A program made the position numbers and the translations under genes. Of a DNA stretch of 64,000 nt, positions 43,164 to 51,863 are shown one piece after another; within the stretch, counting starts at the first letter, position 1, and each line of letters begins with the position of its first letter. The stretch is from positions 1 through 64,000 of the forward strand of contig DATKML010000008.1 in NCBI GenBank assembly GCA_035541875.1, in the 5' to 3' direction. Under the pieces are notes generated by a model. That model was not told where the DNA came from, searched no databases, and was given only the letters and a program-made list of their open reading frames with translations. The stretch is from JAJPHI01 sp035541875 (GTDB lineage Bacteria; Desulfobacterota; Binatia; Binatales; Binataceae).

Positions 43164-43382
43164 CTAGTTACCGCGCATCAACTCTTCGCCGGGCTTCATG
43201 TTGCGCTCCAGGCACCAGCGATCGATAACCTCGGCGTTGAAGCGCCAATCCGTACCGATGCGGAACCCGGGCAACTCGCCGCGACGAAGCAGCTTATAGA
43301 TCGTCGACGGGTGAACACGCAGGTAGGACGAAAGTTCACGCACAGTCATCACGCGAGGCAAGTTGTACTTGGGATCAGCCAC
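43164..43382 (-). CDS. small helix-turn-helix (excisionase/MerR-type) DNA-binding protein
   Basis: The 72-residue protein consists almost entirely of one winged-helix unit: VMTVRELSSYLRVHPSTIYKLLRRGELPGFRIGTDWRFNAEVIDRWCLERN (about 11-61). The pattern TVRELSxYLxVHPSTIYKLxxxGxLPGFRIG is that of excisionase-family single-domain regulators. It starts at GTG 43382 with GGAG nine bases upstream. No integrase is near, so a regulatory rather than phage role is likely. Its promoter and AT-rich upstream region are listed separately. Confidence 0.88.
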   Translation of the reverse strand: MADPKYNLPRVMTVRELSSYLRVHPSTIYKLLRRGELPGFRIGTDWRFNAEVIDRWCLERNMKPGEELMRGN

Positions 43383-43711
43383 GATATTTTCTCCAATGCG
43401 AATCTACGGAACAGAAAACAAGAATTTGGGAAATCTTTTTACCCTTAATCTCTCTAAGTGTCTCTCACACGTCACTAGAGAAGCTTTACTATCCCCAAGA
43501 GTAGCGAAAACAGCACTTAGAGGTCAAGAGAAACCCGGATTGTTGTCAACAGTTTATGCCGCTCTAGTAGGCTTTGCGGGTTAATTTATTGCTCAAAATG
43601 ACGATTTTACTTCGATTTTCTCGATCCATCCAAAGTTTCGCCCACCCGATAACCGGTTATTTTCATGACTCTCTCCTGCGCTCTCGAGCAGCCATCGGAT
43701 CATGCTTTATA
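43383..43711. other. 329-base AT-richer gene-free interval
   Basis: This gap between the HTH gene (minus) and the YbhB-like gene (plus) is visibly lower in GC than its surroundings. It contains the HTH promoter (43498-43527), a short palindrome around TTGTCAACA (about 43542-43552) and a 12-base perfect palindrome ATAACCGGTTAT (43649-43660). I see no convincing gene in it. An open plus-strand frame from 43574 runs into the YbhB-like gene but its first part is not convincing. Confidence 0.6.
43498..43527 (-). promoter_or_regulatory. sigma-70-type promoter of the HTH gene
   Basis: On the minus strand TTGACC (plus 43522-43527) and TACTCT (43498-43503) are spaced by 18 bases, 115 bases before the HTH start codon. 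The leader between them and the start is AT-rich. Confidence 0.5.
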
Positions 43712-44233
43712 ATGGCGATTATTATTCTAGGCTTTCGAAGCCTACTGCTTGATAAAGCACTCTCTCAAGAATTAAAACATATTATAATTACCAGTCGGGT
43801 TCTTAGACAAGCAAAAATGATTCCCGCAGCCTATACCTGCTCTGGAGGTGACGTCTCACCACAGCTAGCCTGGTCTGGCCTTCCCTCGGGCACACAAAGC
43901 TCCGTTTTGCTGATGCAGGATCCCGATGCGCCATCGGGCATCTTCTCGCACTGGATTGCTTACAATCTGCCGAACAACCTGACTGCGCTCTCGGAGGACG
44001 CCTCGCGCCAGAGCGAATCGCTACGGCACCGTCAAGGGATGAACGACTTCGGCAAGGCCTCCTACAACGGGCCTTGCCCACCGCCGGGCAAGGTCCATCA
44101 CTACCATTTTCAGCTCTTCGCTCTGGATCGAACTCTCAGTTTCAATTCCCTTCCGCGGGCCGCAGACGTGATGGAAGCGATGCGAGGACATATAATGGCG
44201 CAGGGCGATTTCATCGCCGTCTACAGCCGTTAA
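43712..44233 (+). CDS. YbhB/YbcL family Raf-kinase-inhibitor-like (PEBP) protein, exported
   Basis: The 173-residue protein runs from ATG 43712. The N-terminus MAIIILGFRSLLLDKALSQ is a short hydrophobic signal, so it is probably periplasmic. The PEBP ligand-site motifs are DPDAPSGIFSHWIAYNLP and YNGPCPPPGKVHHYHFQLFALD. Bacterial PEBP proteins are small soluble ligand binders of unclear role. The upstream frame to 43574 reads as a poor extension with a second hydrophobic run and is not favoured. It is followed by engB after 21 bases. Confidence 0.88.
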   Translation: MAIIILGFRSLLLDKALSQELKHIIITSRVLRQAKMIPAAYTCSGGDVSPQLAWSGLPSGTQSSVLLMQDPDAPSGIFSHWIAYNLPNNLTALSEDASRQSESLRHRQGMNDFGKASYNGPCPPPGKVHHYHFQLFALDRTLSFNSLPRAADVMEAMRGHIMAQGDFIAVYSR

Positions 44234-44254
44234 GCAGCAGGTTGATTAGGTTGA

Positions 44255-44845
44255 ATGAGGTTATCGGCGGAATTTCACGCCTCGGCGACTAGTCTGGGTA
44301 GTTGTCCCAAATGGGATCGTTACGAGATCGCGCTTGCAGGACGATCGAACGTCGGCAAGAGTTCCCTGATTAATGCGCTGACCCAGACTCATCAATTGGC
44401 CCGTACCAGTAAAACACCGGGACGAACGCGAGCGCTCAATTTTTTCACGATCGGAAAGGACTTGGCGCTGGTCGATCTGCCAGGTTTCGGCTACGCCAAG
44501 ATGTCCCGAGACGAGGCAGCGGCGATCGCGCGGCTGCTCGAAGAATACCTCGCCGAACGTAAACGGCTGATCGGCCTCGTGCTCCTCATCGATGTCCGCC
44601 GCGGTCCACAGGACGAAGAACTCGCGATTCTCAGAATCCGTGACACCGATGAGGAATCCTTCAACGTAATCGTCGTGGCCACAAAGTGCGATAAGCTGCG
44701 TAACTCGGAGCGGGCCGCGGCGTTGCAGCGCTTTCGGGTAGTGGGAATCGAACCGTTGATGGTCTCGGCTCAGAGCGGCGAAGGGCTCGATACCCTACGC
44801 CGCCGTATCCTCGCTTTGGGATCCAAACGTGATGGGGACACCTGA
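44255..44845 (+). CDS. engB: ribosome-biogenesis GTP-binding protein EngB (YihA/YsxC)
   Basis: The 196-residue GTPase has G1 ALAGRSNVGKSSLINAL (about 26-42), G2 with TSKTPGRTRALNFF, G3 VDLPGFGYAKMS (about 72-83), G4 VATKCDKL (about 139-146) and G5 SAQSGEGLDTL (about 170-180). The GRSNVGKSS and PGRT motifs are specific for EngB, which helps assemble the 50S subunit. ATG 44255 is used. The end overlaps the glycosyltransferase start, and this begins a run of overlapping genes to murI. Confidence 0.96.
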   Translation: MRLSAEFHASATSLGSCPKWDRYEIALAGRSNVGKSSLINALTQTHQLARTSKTPGRTRALNFFTIGKDLALVDLPGFGYAKMSRDEAAAIARLLEEYLAERKRLIGLVLLIDVRRGPQDEELAILRIRDTDEESFNVIVVATKCDKLRNSERAAALQRFRVVGIEPLMVSAQSGEGLDTLRRRILALGSKRDGDT

Positions 44846-45806
44846 GGTCAGCGTAATTATCCCGGTCTACAACCGAGCGTCGATGCTACGCGAAGCGATC
44901 GCGAGCGTTCTTCAGCAAACGGATGTTAGCTTCGAACTGATCGTGGTCGATGATGGCTCGACCGACAGCGGCTGCGACGGACTCGAGGCATGGGTTAATG
45001 CGTCGACGCCGGCATCGATGACCAATTTCGCTCTTTTACATCGCTTGAAGAATCGTGGCGTGGCTCACGCCCGGAACCGAGGCGTCGCGATGGCCTCCGC
45101 TCCGCTAATCGCCTTCCTCGATTCTGACGATCTGTGGGCACCCGCCAAGCTGGCGCGGCAGCTCGCCTTCATGCACTCGACTCCTGACTGCATGATCACC
45201 CAAACGGAAGAAATCTGGATTCGCGATGGACGGCGGGTCAACCCCGGCGTACGCCATCGGAAGCGTAGTGGCGATATCTTCCTCGACTCGCTGCGAACGT
45301 GTCTTATCAGTCCGTCAGCGGTGATGATGCGAGGCGATCTGTTCCGCCAAATCGGCGGTTTCGACGAACGAATGACGGCGGCCGAGGATTACGACCTGTG
45401 GCTCCGTATTTTGCGTCATCACGAGGTTGGTCTGCTCGATGAGCCACTCGTGAGGCGCCGTGCAGGTCATCGGGGACAGCTTTCCGCCGACACTCCGGCA
45501 ATCGATCGTTTTCGTATCCTTGCGCTGCTCAAACTGCTCTACGCTTTCGATCTCTCGCCGGAGCGCCGGTTGGCGACGGTCGAGGTTTTGATCGAGAAAT
45601 GCCGCATCTACGGCAAGGGCCTCCACCGGCGCGACGATAACGCATCGGCTGAATTCATTCTCCAAGTGGCAAACCTCGCGTGGGAATGGGTATCTGAACC
45701 GGATGATAGCCTGACCTCGGCAACCTTAAGGATGAGTGAATTGCTCGCGACCACGGGAGAAAACAGCCGAACAGAATCCACCGCGCCTCTCGAAGTGAGG
45801 GCTTAG
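44832..45806 (+). CDS. family 2 glycosyltransferase
   Basis: The 324-residue GT-A protein runs from ATG 44832, overlapping engB by 14 bases. It begins VSVIIPVYNRASMLREAIASVLQQ, with VVDDGSTD (about 40-47), the metal-binding FLDSDDLW (about 94-101), and the acceptor region GFDERMTAAEDYDLWLRI with the ED motif. It would use a nucleotide sugar; the acceptor is unknown. There is no membrane segment. It is translationally coupled to engB and overlaps the next gene by one base. Confidence 0.93.
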   Translation: MGTPEVSVIIPVYNRASMLREAIASVLQQTDVSFELIVVDDGSTDSGCDGLEAWVNASTPASMTNFALLHRLKNRGVAHARNRGVAMASAPLIAFLDSDDLWAPAKLARQLAFMHSTPDCMITQTEEIWIRDGRRVNPGVRHRKRSGDIFLDSLRTCLISPSAVMMRGDLFRQIGGFDERMTAAEDYDLWLRILRHHEVGLLDEPLVRRRAGHRGQLSADTPAIDRFRILALLKLLYAFDLSPERRLATVEVLIEKCRIYGKGLHRRDDNASAEFILQVANLAWEWVSEPDDSLTSATLRMSELLATTGENSRTESTAPLEVRA

Positions 45807-46345
45807 TGACCGCCGAGCACGAGACCCGTATCAGCGATTGGGCCGCGGAACATCATCTGCCGGACACTTATCGTGATCGATGGCTCGAACTCGCCCCTGA
45901 AGATGCTATGGCCCTAATTTCGGTCACCGAGGGGCTGCACCTGCGAACCGGCCAGTTCGTTGTTGCTTTCGAGATACTCGTGGAAATCGCCGCCCGTGAT
46001 CGTGTGAGTATCGCCACGATCCTGGAACGGCGAGAATTGCGCCGAATTGTCGAGGGCAAAGGATCAGGGCCCGGCAAGGCGAGTGCGCTGCTTGATGCTC
46101 TCCGGCTTATTCGCTTCCCCCGTCTCCAGGAGATGTTGGATCGACTCTATGCGCAGATTCGCGCCTTGGGACTACCCTCCGGCGTTCTCGTAAGCCTGCC
46201 ATCCGATTTGGCCACCGACGAGTTGCGTATCGAGATCGCGGCCCATGGCGGACTGGAACTCAGGAACCTGCTAAAGCTGTTGGCGGAGAATGCCGATGCG
46301 CTATGTCGGATTGCGGACGCGCTCGGTGGCACCTATGAAGTTTGA
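45806..46345 (+). CDS. unknown protein, coupled partner of the radical SAM gene
   Basis: The 179-residue protein starts at GTG 45806, whose G is the last base of the previous stop. It is largely helical and acidic, with SDWAAEHHLPDTYRDRWLELAPEDAMALISVTEGLHLR, VAFEILVEIAARDRVSIATIL, and a later RLIRFPRLQEMLDRLYAQI. No catalytic motif, signal or membrane segment is visible. It overlaps the start of the spore-photoproduct-lyase-family gene by 11 bases. A dedicated partner role with that enzyme is suggested by the coupling alone. Confidence 0.8.
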   Translation: MTAEHETRISDWAAEHHLPDTYRDRWLELAPEDAMALISVTEGLHLRTGQFVVAFEILVEIAARDRVSIATILERRELRRIVEGKGSGPGKASALLDALRLIRFPRLQEMLDRLYAQIRALGLPSGVLVSLPSDLATDELRIEIAAHGGLELRNLLKLLAENADALCRIADALGGTYEV

Positions 46346-47426
46346 ACTCGATTCCATCATTATAGAGGAAGGATGCCGCACGACGGCGGTCGCCAACCGG
46401 GTGATCGCCGGCGCCGATGGTATTCCGGTTCAATTCGTCGATGACGCGCGCGCGGCGGCACGCCTTGATCCATCGGCGGCGGATTCCTTTGCTGCCGGCA
46501 AGCGCCGAATGATCCTGATGAATCGTCGCAGCCCCTTCCTGATGGGATGTCCAGCGGGTTCGAACGAATTCGCTTGCTGTGGCTACCTCGTGATGGTGTT
46601 GGCGTCGAACTGCCCGATGGATTGCAGCTATTGCTTCCTCCAGGAATACGTTGCCGATAATCCGGGTTTTCAGCTTTACGCCAATTATTCGGACGCCTTC
46701 GATGAGTTGGACAGGCTTCAGCCACGTGCGAACGGCGCGAAACTGCGCATCGGTACCGGCGAGCTAGCCGATTCACTAGCCTTCGATTCGCGCACCGGTA
46801 TTGCCGCTGACTTCGTCGATTATTTCGCGCGCCGGGACCATTTGACGCTGGAACTGAAGACCAAGACCGACGAGATCGAAAATCTGCTCCACGTCGACCC
46901 TCGGGGCCATACGCTGGTCTCGTGGACGCTCTCGCCCGATCGCGTCTTCCGCAGCTCGGAGCATCGGACGGCGTCGCCCCAAGCTCGGATCGCCGCCGCT
47001 CGACGAGTCCTGGAGGCAGGCTACAAAGTCGCATTCCACCTCGACCCAATGATCGCCTATTCCGAAACTGATCGTGATTATGCGGAATTGATCGAGAGTC
47101 TGTTCTCGGTTGTTCCGCCCGAGGCTATCTCCTTTATCAGCATGGGTGGCCTCCGGATGACGCCATCCTTACGGCGTCGAGCGCGAGAGCGTTTCCCGGA
47201 GGACCCGATGCTTTTGGGAGAGGAAGTGCTCACCCCTGACGGTCGCTATCGCACCTTTACGCCTCTGCGTCTGAAACTTTACGGAAAGTTGCGTGAACTA
47301 ATCGCGCAAGCCCATCCAAAGATGCCAATCTATCTATGTATGGAGAGCGCGAGCGTTCATCAGCGACTCTTTGGCTCAGCACCGCTCTCGCCGGCCCAAC
47401 TTGGGGCTCATCTGGCGGGGGCTTGA
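46335..47426 (+). CDS. radical SAM protein of the spore photoproduct lyase family
   Basis: The 363-residue protein runs from ATG 46335. The radical-SAM cluster motif is CPMDCSYCFLQEY, with cysteines at 93, 97 and 100 (C-x3-C-x2-C). The CSYCFLQ and following LYANYSDAFDEL segment match the SplB family rather than other radical SAM groups. The barrel continues with LELKTKTDEIENLLHVDP and the late FHLDPMIAYSETDRDYAELIESLF. SplB repairs spore thymine dimers in Firmicutes. Homologues in non-sporulating bacteria are of unknown role. Nothing else in the window points to sporulation. Confidence 0.88.
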   Translation: MKFELDSIIIEEGCRTTAVANRVIAGADGIPVQFVDDARAAARLDPSAADSFAAGKRRMILMNRRSPFLMGCPAGSNEFACCGYLVMVLASNCPMDCSYCFLQEYVADNPGFQLYANYSDAFDELDRLQPRANGAKLRIGTGELADSLAFDSRTGIAADFVDYFARRDHLTLELKTKTDEIENLLHVDPRGHTLVSWTLSPDRVFRSSEHRTASPQARIAAARRVLEAGYKVAFHLDPMIAYSETDRDYAELIESLFSVVPPEAISFISMGGLRMTPSLRRRARERFPEDPMLLGEEVLTPDGRYRTFTPLRLKLYGKLRELIAQAHPKMPIYLCMESASVHQRLFGSAPLSPAQLGAHLAGA

Positions 47427-47427
47427 G

Positions 47428-48324
47428 TTGGCGTCACCAATCCGTCGCAATCCAATCGGATCGATCCGGCAAAAGGTTGTCGAGATTAACGGACGGGTGC
47501 GCCGACGTGGCGCAGGTGCGGTCAGCGATAACCGAGCACGCGCAATTGGCGTCTTCGACTCGGGAATCGGCGGTCTAACGGTCCTGAAGGAACTCGTCGC
47601 GGCGCTGCCAGCCGAGGATTTCATTTACCTCGGTGATACCGCGCGGCTGCCCTACGGCACTAAGTCGAACGAAGTAATCATCCGGTACTCGCGAGAGAAC
47701 ACGGAATTTTTGCTCGCCAAGGGTATCAAGCTGCTCGTCGTCGCGTGCAATACAGCGAGTGCCGTGGCTTTGGGTGAGATAGGTCGCGATACAATCGTGC
47801 CGGTTATTGGTGTGATCGAGCCGGGCGCGCGTGCAGCAATCGCCGCATCTCGCAGTGGCAAGATCGGCGTGATCGGCACGGAAGCGACGATCGCGTCAGG
47901 CGCTTATACGCGGGCTATCCAACAATTGCGTCCCGGTGTGGAAATTTACACGCGCGCCTGCCCGCTCTTGGTCCCGCTAATCGAGGAAGGATGGACTGAT
48001 AACGAGATCGCGGAACGGACCGTCGCGCATTATCTCGAAAGCCTCAAAGCCAGCGGAATCGATACCCTGCTGCTGGGATGTACCCATTACCCGCTGATGC
48101 GCGATCTCTTCCGGCGAGTGCTCGGACCCGGCGTTCGTATCGTCGATTCTGCTACCGCCACAGCGGCAGCAGTTGCCGAGCGGCTTGCGGACCTGCGCTT
48201 GGCCCGCACCCGCGAGATGGGTTCGCAGAGCTTCTTCGTTACCGAAACGCCGGATCGCTTCGTGAAAGTGGGTCGCCGCTTCCTCGGTCCGCAGGTTGAA
48301 TCGGCAGTCCGTATCGAAAGGTAG
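47428..48324 (+). CDS. murI: glutamate racemase
   Basis: The core of about 260 residues begins IGVFDSGIGGLTVLKELVAALP and includes YLGDTARLPYGTKS. Both catalytic cysteines are present: VVACNTASA and LLLGCTHYPLM, with AcidicE/H region residues around them. It makes D-glutamate for peptidoglycan in the cytosol. The start is uncertain: TTG 47428, two bases after the upstream stop, is given; GTG 47497 would make a more usual length; the open frame extends back to 47371. It is the last member of the coupled engB-to-murI run. Confidence 0.92.
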   Translation: MASPIRRNPIGSIRQKVVEINGRVRRRGAGAVSDNRARAIGVFDSGIGGLTVLKELVAALPAEDFIYLGDTARLPYGTKSNEVIIRYSRENTEFLLAKGIKLLVVACNTASAVALGEIGRDTIVPVIGVIEPGARAAIAASRSGKIGVIGTEATIASGAYTRAIQQLRPGVEIYTRACPLLVPLIEEGWTDNEIAERTVAHYLESLKASGIDTLLLGCTHYPLMRDLFRRVLGPGVRIVDSATATAAAVAERLADLRLARTREMGSQSFFVTETPDRFVKVGRRFLGPQVESAVRIER

Positions 48325-48389
48325 CACCCAACGGGCCTCTCGACTCTGGTTGCGGAGTCTGGCTAATCTTCCGCTCAGAGGAAGAAGCC

Positions 48390-49565
48390 GTGTCAGCGAC
48401 CATTATCAATCATGGAAAGTATTTTCAGTCGGCGCGCGCCTTTGCCGAGGGCGATAAGCTCTGGGTTCCGGCCGAAGACCTGCGCCGCGCCACCGGATGG
48501 GAGCTGAAACCGCAGGGCTTCTGTCTTGAAGAGCGCTGCGTCCCGATTCCTCCGGGACGCGAGGGCGAGTTTCGCTCGGGCGATCTGTTGAACCTCGCCG
48601 TGATGGCGAAGCAAACCGGCCAGCCTTTGGTCCGCGACGACGATCACAGCGTATGGTCGCTCGGAGAAGCGCCGGAAGTTATCGGCGCGCAGCTTAAATC
48701 GCTGAAGGCACCTGATTTCACTCTGCCCGATCTCGACGGCAAGATGCATTCGCTCTCCGATTATCGGGGCAAGAAGGTCCTGCTGATGTCATGGGCCTCC
48801 TGGTGAGGATGCCGCTTCGACCTGCCAGTCTGGCAGGCTATCTACGAAGAGCTTAAGCACCAGAACTTCGTCATTATCTCTGTCGCCTTCGATACCGCTG
48901 GGCGCCAAGCCGTCGAGATGTGGATTCGGCCGCCCGCGATCGAGATTCCGCCGCCCCTACAGGACATTATGGGCTGGGGACCCGACCTCTGCGCCAAGGC
49001 CGCAGTTCCGACTTATCCCTGCCTCATCGACGAGCGGCATATCGTCGCTGAACTCTACAACATGACCAATGTGCCGATGTCGGTCTGGATCGACGAGGAA
49101 GGCAATATCGTCCGACCGGTCGAGCCGACTGGTGCCACTGACGGCTTCCGCAAGATGGACCGTGCGACCTTCACGATGACGTCGGATCTCGCGGCGCAGG
49201 GACGCGCCACTCGACAAGGCTACGTCGATGCGGTTCGCGATTGGGTCAAAAACGGCAAAGCGAGCCGATACGTCGTATCGCCGGATCAGCTCTACAAGCG
49301 GCTCGAAGCTCCATCATCGGATGAAGCGACGGCCAATGCCAACTTCCGGCTTGGACAATACCTCTTCACCCAAGGCCATAAGGAAGCGGCGCAGCGCTAT
49401 TTCGATATCGCAAGGAAGCTGGCGCCGACGAGTTGGCACTTCGTCCGGCAGGCGCTGGAGATGGTCGGCGTCGGTAACGCGTCGAGCCCGGAGTTTTTCG
49501 CTGCCGTCGATGCGCTCGGCGATAAGCCCTACTATCCGCCGATCGAGGATATCAAGCCTAGCTAG
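48390..49565 (+). CDS. selenoprotein: redoxin/thioredoxin-fold protein with UGA-encoded selenocysteine at position 139
   Basis: Two open segments (48390-48806 and the continuing frame to 49565) are one gene of 391 residues if the UGA at 48804-48806 is decoded. Start GTG 48390 has AGAGGAAG before it. Residues 105-285 form an AhpC/TSA-TlpA-like redoxin domain: APDFTLPDLDGKMHSL, then VLLMSWASW-U-GC with the UGA at the active-site cysteine position and Cys141 two residues on, and the cis-proline loop TNVPMSVWIDEEG. An N-terminal domain of about 100 residues and a TPR-like tail (about 315-385) flank it. The frame, the active-site position and the hairpin downstream all support selenocysteine. The alternative is a true nonsense mutation. 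Confidence 0.88.
48804..48837 (+). promoter_or_regulatory. in-frame UGA and candidate bacterial SECIS element
   Basis: The UGA is at 48804-48806. After 14 bases, CCTGCCA (48821-48827) and TGGCAGG (48831-48837) form a perfect 7-bp stem with the three-base loop GTC. The loop begins with G, 22 bases after the UGA. This meets the known bacterial SECIS pattern: a stem-loop 16-37 bases downstream with a guanine in the first two apical-loop positions. Confidence 0.8.
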
Positions 49566-49721
49566 CCGCTGGCCCTTTACTCAGCCGGCCCGGCCGCTCT
49601 CTGCAGGTGGACACTTCGCGGCGGACATTAGTATGATGCGCCGCAAGACAACCACCTAACTTAACCTGTCAGGCGGAGTCGGTGCGCCTTGCGGCCGATG
49701 TCCGCCCAATTGGAGGCGTGC

Positions 49722-50966
49722 ATGGAGCAGCAGGCGCAGATGCTGAAGGGTTATCGCGTCCTCGATTTCACCCATTTCGTCGCAGGGCCAACCTGCACTC
49801 GAATCATGGCCGAGCTGGGCGCCGACGTTATCAAGGTCGAGCGTTCTCCCGAGGGGGACCACGTCCGCGGGATGGGTCTCACCGCGAAAGACGGGATGAG
49901 CACCTATTATTTCCAGCACAGTCATAGTAAGCGCAGTCTCGGAATCGACCTGCGTAAGCCCGGCGCTAAGGAAATCATCCTGAAAATGATTCCGAAGATC
50001 GATGTCGTCGTCGAAAACTTCGCGCCCGGCGTAATTGCTGCGATGGGTTTCGGCTACGACGTGCTGAGCAAGATCAATCCGAAGATCGTGATGTGCTCGA
50101 TCTCGGCGGCAGGCCAGACCGGTCAGCTGCGCGATCGTCCCGGCTATGATTTTATCGGCGCTTCGTTCGCGGGAGTCGCGGGATTGTTGGGCGAGCCCGA
50201 TCGCCCGCCGATCATCCCCACGATGGCGATCGGTGACGTATCGACCGGCGTCGCCGCCGCGATGGCAGTAGGTTATGCGTTGCTCAATGCGGAGCGCACC
50301 GGCAAGGGACAGTATCTCGATGCCTCTCTGACCGACACCTACTTCCATATGCACGAGATGGCGGTGCCGGTGGTATCGATTCGCAAGGAGAAGTTCTCTC
50401 CCCATCGCAATGGCTCGCAGCATCCGTACGGGAGTCCCTCCGGCGTGTTCAAATGCCCCGGCGGCTACATCATGCTGCTCGTGCAGGATCATGAATTCAT
50501 CCGCCTCGCCAAGGCGATGGGCAAACCGGGGCTGGCCACCGACGAGCGCTTCAAACATAACGGCCGTCGGGTAAAGAACAACGAAGCCCTCAAGAAGATG
50601 ATCGAGGATTGGTTCGCGACCTTCCCCGATCGGGACAGCGTGGTCGGCGAGCTCGATAAGTTCCGTGTGCCGTGTGGGCCGATCCATTCGCTGGAAGAAG
50701 CGATGGCCCATCCGCATCTGCGTGAGCGTAAGACAGTGCGGCGCGTCAGCGACCCCTCATTTGGCGAATTCGATATTCCGGGCTTTCCGGTGAAGTTCTC
50801 GGATTATCCGGATCGCACGGAACTTAAGGCATCGCGCGTCGGCGAGGACAACGAGGCAGTATTGCGCGACATGCTCGGGATGTCGGACGCGGAGATCGAA
50901 GGGCTGTACTCGCAAGACATATTGCTGAAAGGACCGCGGGACAAAGGATCCGCGAGAGCATCCTGA
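49722..50966 (+). CDS. CaiB/BaiF-family (class III) CoA-transferase
   Basis: The 414-residue protein runs from ATG 49722, preceded by GGAGG; the frame starts upstream at 49689 but lacks a site. The N-terminus MLKGYRVLDFTHFVAGPTCTRIMAELGADVIKVE is the family signature. D172 in MAIGDVSTG matches the catalytic aspartate. GQLRDRPGYDFIGASFAG forms the CoA-binding region. It would exchange CoA between acids. It is followed by an alpha/beta hydrolase and two large LLM enzymes on the same strand. Confidence 0.93.
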   Translation: MEQQAQMLKGYRVLDFTHFVAGPTCTRIMAELGADVIKVERSPEGDHVRGMGLTAKDGMSTYYFQHSHSKRSLGIDLRKPGAKEIILKMIPKIDVVVENFAPGVIAAMGFGYDVLSKINPKIVMCSISAAGQTGQLRDRPGYDFIGASFAGVAGLLGEPDRPPIIPTMAIGDVSTGVAAAMAVGYALLNAERTGKGQYLDASLTDTYFHMHEMAVPVVSIRKEKFSPHRNGSQHPYGSPSGVFKCPGGYIMLLVQDHEFIRLAKAMGKPGLATDERFKHNGRRVKNNEALKKMIEDWFATFPDRDSVVGELDKFRVPCGPIHSLEEAMAHPHLRERKTVRRVSDPSFGEFDIPGFPVKFSDYPDRTELKASRVGEDNEAVLRDMLGMSDAEIEGLYSQDILLKGPRDKGSARAS

Positions 50967-51046
50967 AAAGTTACGCAACCGATCGGCGGCAGTGACCGGA
51001 GTGAGCGCTTACCGCCGACGCTAAAAGCGGAGGAACCAGAAAGCAG

Positions 51047-51835
51047 ATGGCAGATTGGACAGAAGAAGTCACCCAGGTAGCGGGGACTGATCTCGCAATC
51101 ATCAAAGGCGGAACCGGTAAGCCGCTTCTCGTGCTGCACGAGGAGTTGGGCCATCCGGGATGGCTAAGTTGGCACGCAGCTTTGGCCAAGGACCATACAT
51201 TGATCGTTCCGATTCAGCCCGGCCTTGGTAAATCACCCAAGGTCGACTGGATTCGCAATATCCACGAACTCGGATTGTTCTACGGCTGGGTGCTGCGCGA
51301 TTTGAACCTCGCCCCGCTCGACGTTATCGGTTTTTCGACCGGCGGATGGATCGCGGCGGAGATGGCGGCGGCGAATCCGAAGCAGTTCAACAAGATGGTG
51401 CTCGTCGCTCCGGCTGGAATCAAACCGCCCAATGGCGAAATCGCGGATATCTTCTCGATCACTGCGCGTAGCTCCCTCAACATGAGCGTCTATGATCAAA
51501 ATGTTCCAGAATTCGCCAAATTGTATGGCGGCGAGCGGACCCCCGAGCAGTTCGAAGCATTCGAGGACGCGCGTACAGAGAATGCGCGCCTCACCTGGGA
51601 ACCGATCATGAATAATCCTACGCTCCAGCATATCCTGGGCGGCGTGCGCGGATTGCCGACGCAGGTTATCTGGGGTCGTGAAGATGCGATCGTGCCGGTG
51701 AGCGCGGCGGAGTGCTATCGGCAGGCGCTCAAGAACACCGACGTCAAAGTCACGATTTACGACAGCTGCGGCCATCGCCCGGAGATCGAGAAGTCGGCCG
51801 AATTTATCAAGCTGGTTCAGGATTTCCTCGCCTAA
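51047..51835 (+). CDS. alpha/beta hydrolase
   Basis: The 262-residue protein has the usual fold: LLVLHEELGHPGWLSWHAALAK (oxyanion region, about 27-48), nucleophile serine in VIGFSTGGWIAAEMAA (about 98-113), acid in VIWGREDAIVP, and histidine in YDSCGHRPEIEKS near the C-terminus. C-C bond hydrolases (MhpC-like) and esterases share this layout. Given the LLM monooxygenase genes after it, it might hydrolyse a lactone or ester product. ATG 51047 has GGAGG 13 bases upstream, a rather long spacing. Confidence 0.9.
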   Translation: MADWTEEVTQVAGTDLAIIKGGTGKPLLVLHEELGHPGWLSWHAALAKDHTLIVPIQPGLGKSPKVDWIRNIHELGLFYGWVLRDLNLAPLDVIGFSTGGWIAAEMAAANPKQFNKMVLVAPAGIKPPNGEIADIFSITARSSLNMSVYDQNVPEFAKLYGGERTPEQFEAFEDARTENARLTWEPIMNNPTLQHILGGVRGLPTQVIWGREDAIVPVSAAECYRQALKNTDVKVTIYDSCGHRPEIEKSAEFIKLVQDFLA

Positions 51836-51863
51836 GCGCGGGCTCGGAGAAGGAGAAAAAACC

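Noticed and set aside
48390..48806. Reading the redoxin gene as a simple pseudogene or two separate genes
   Set aside because: The frame continues unchanged after the UGA, the UGA replaces the active-site cysteine, and a SECIS-like hairpin follows; no other defect is present.
49656..50717. 353-codon minus-strand open frame
   Set aside because: Antisense of the CaiB/BaiF gene with no recognisable motif.
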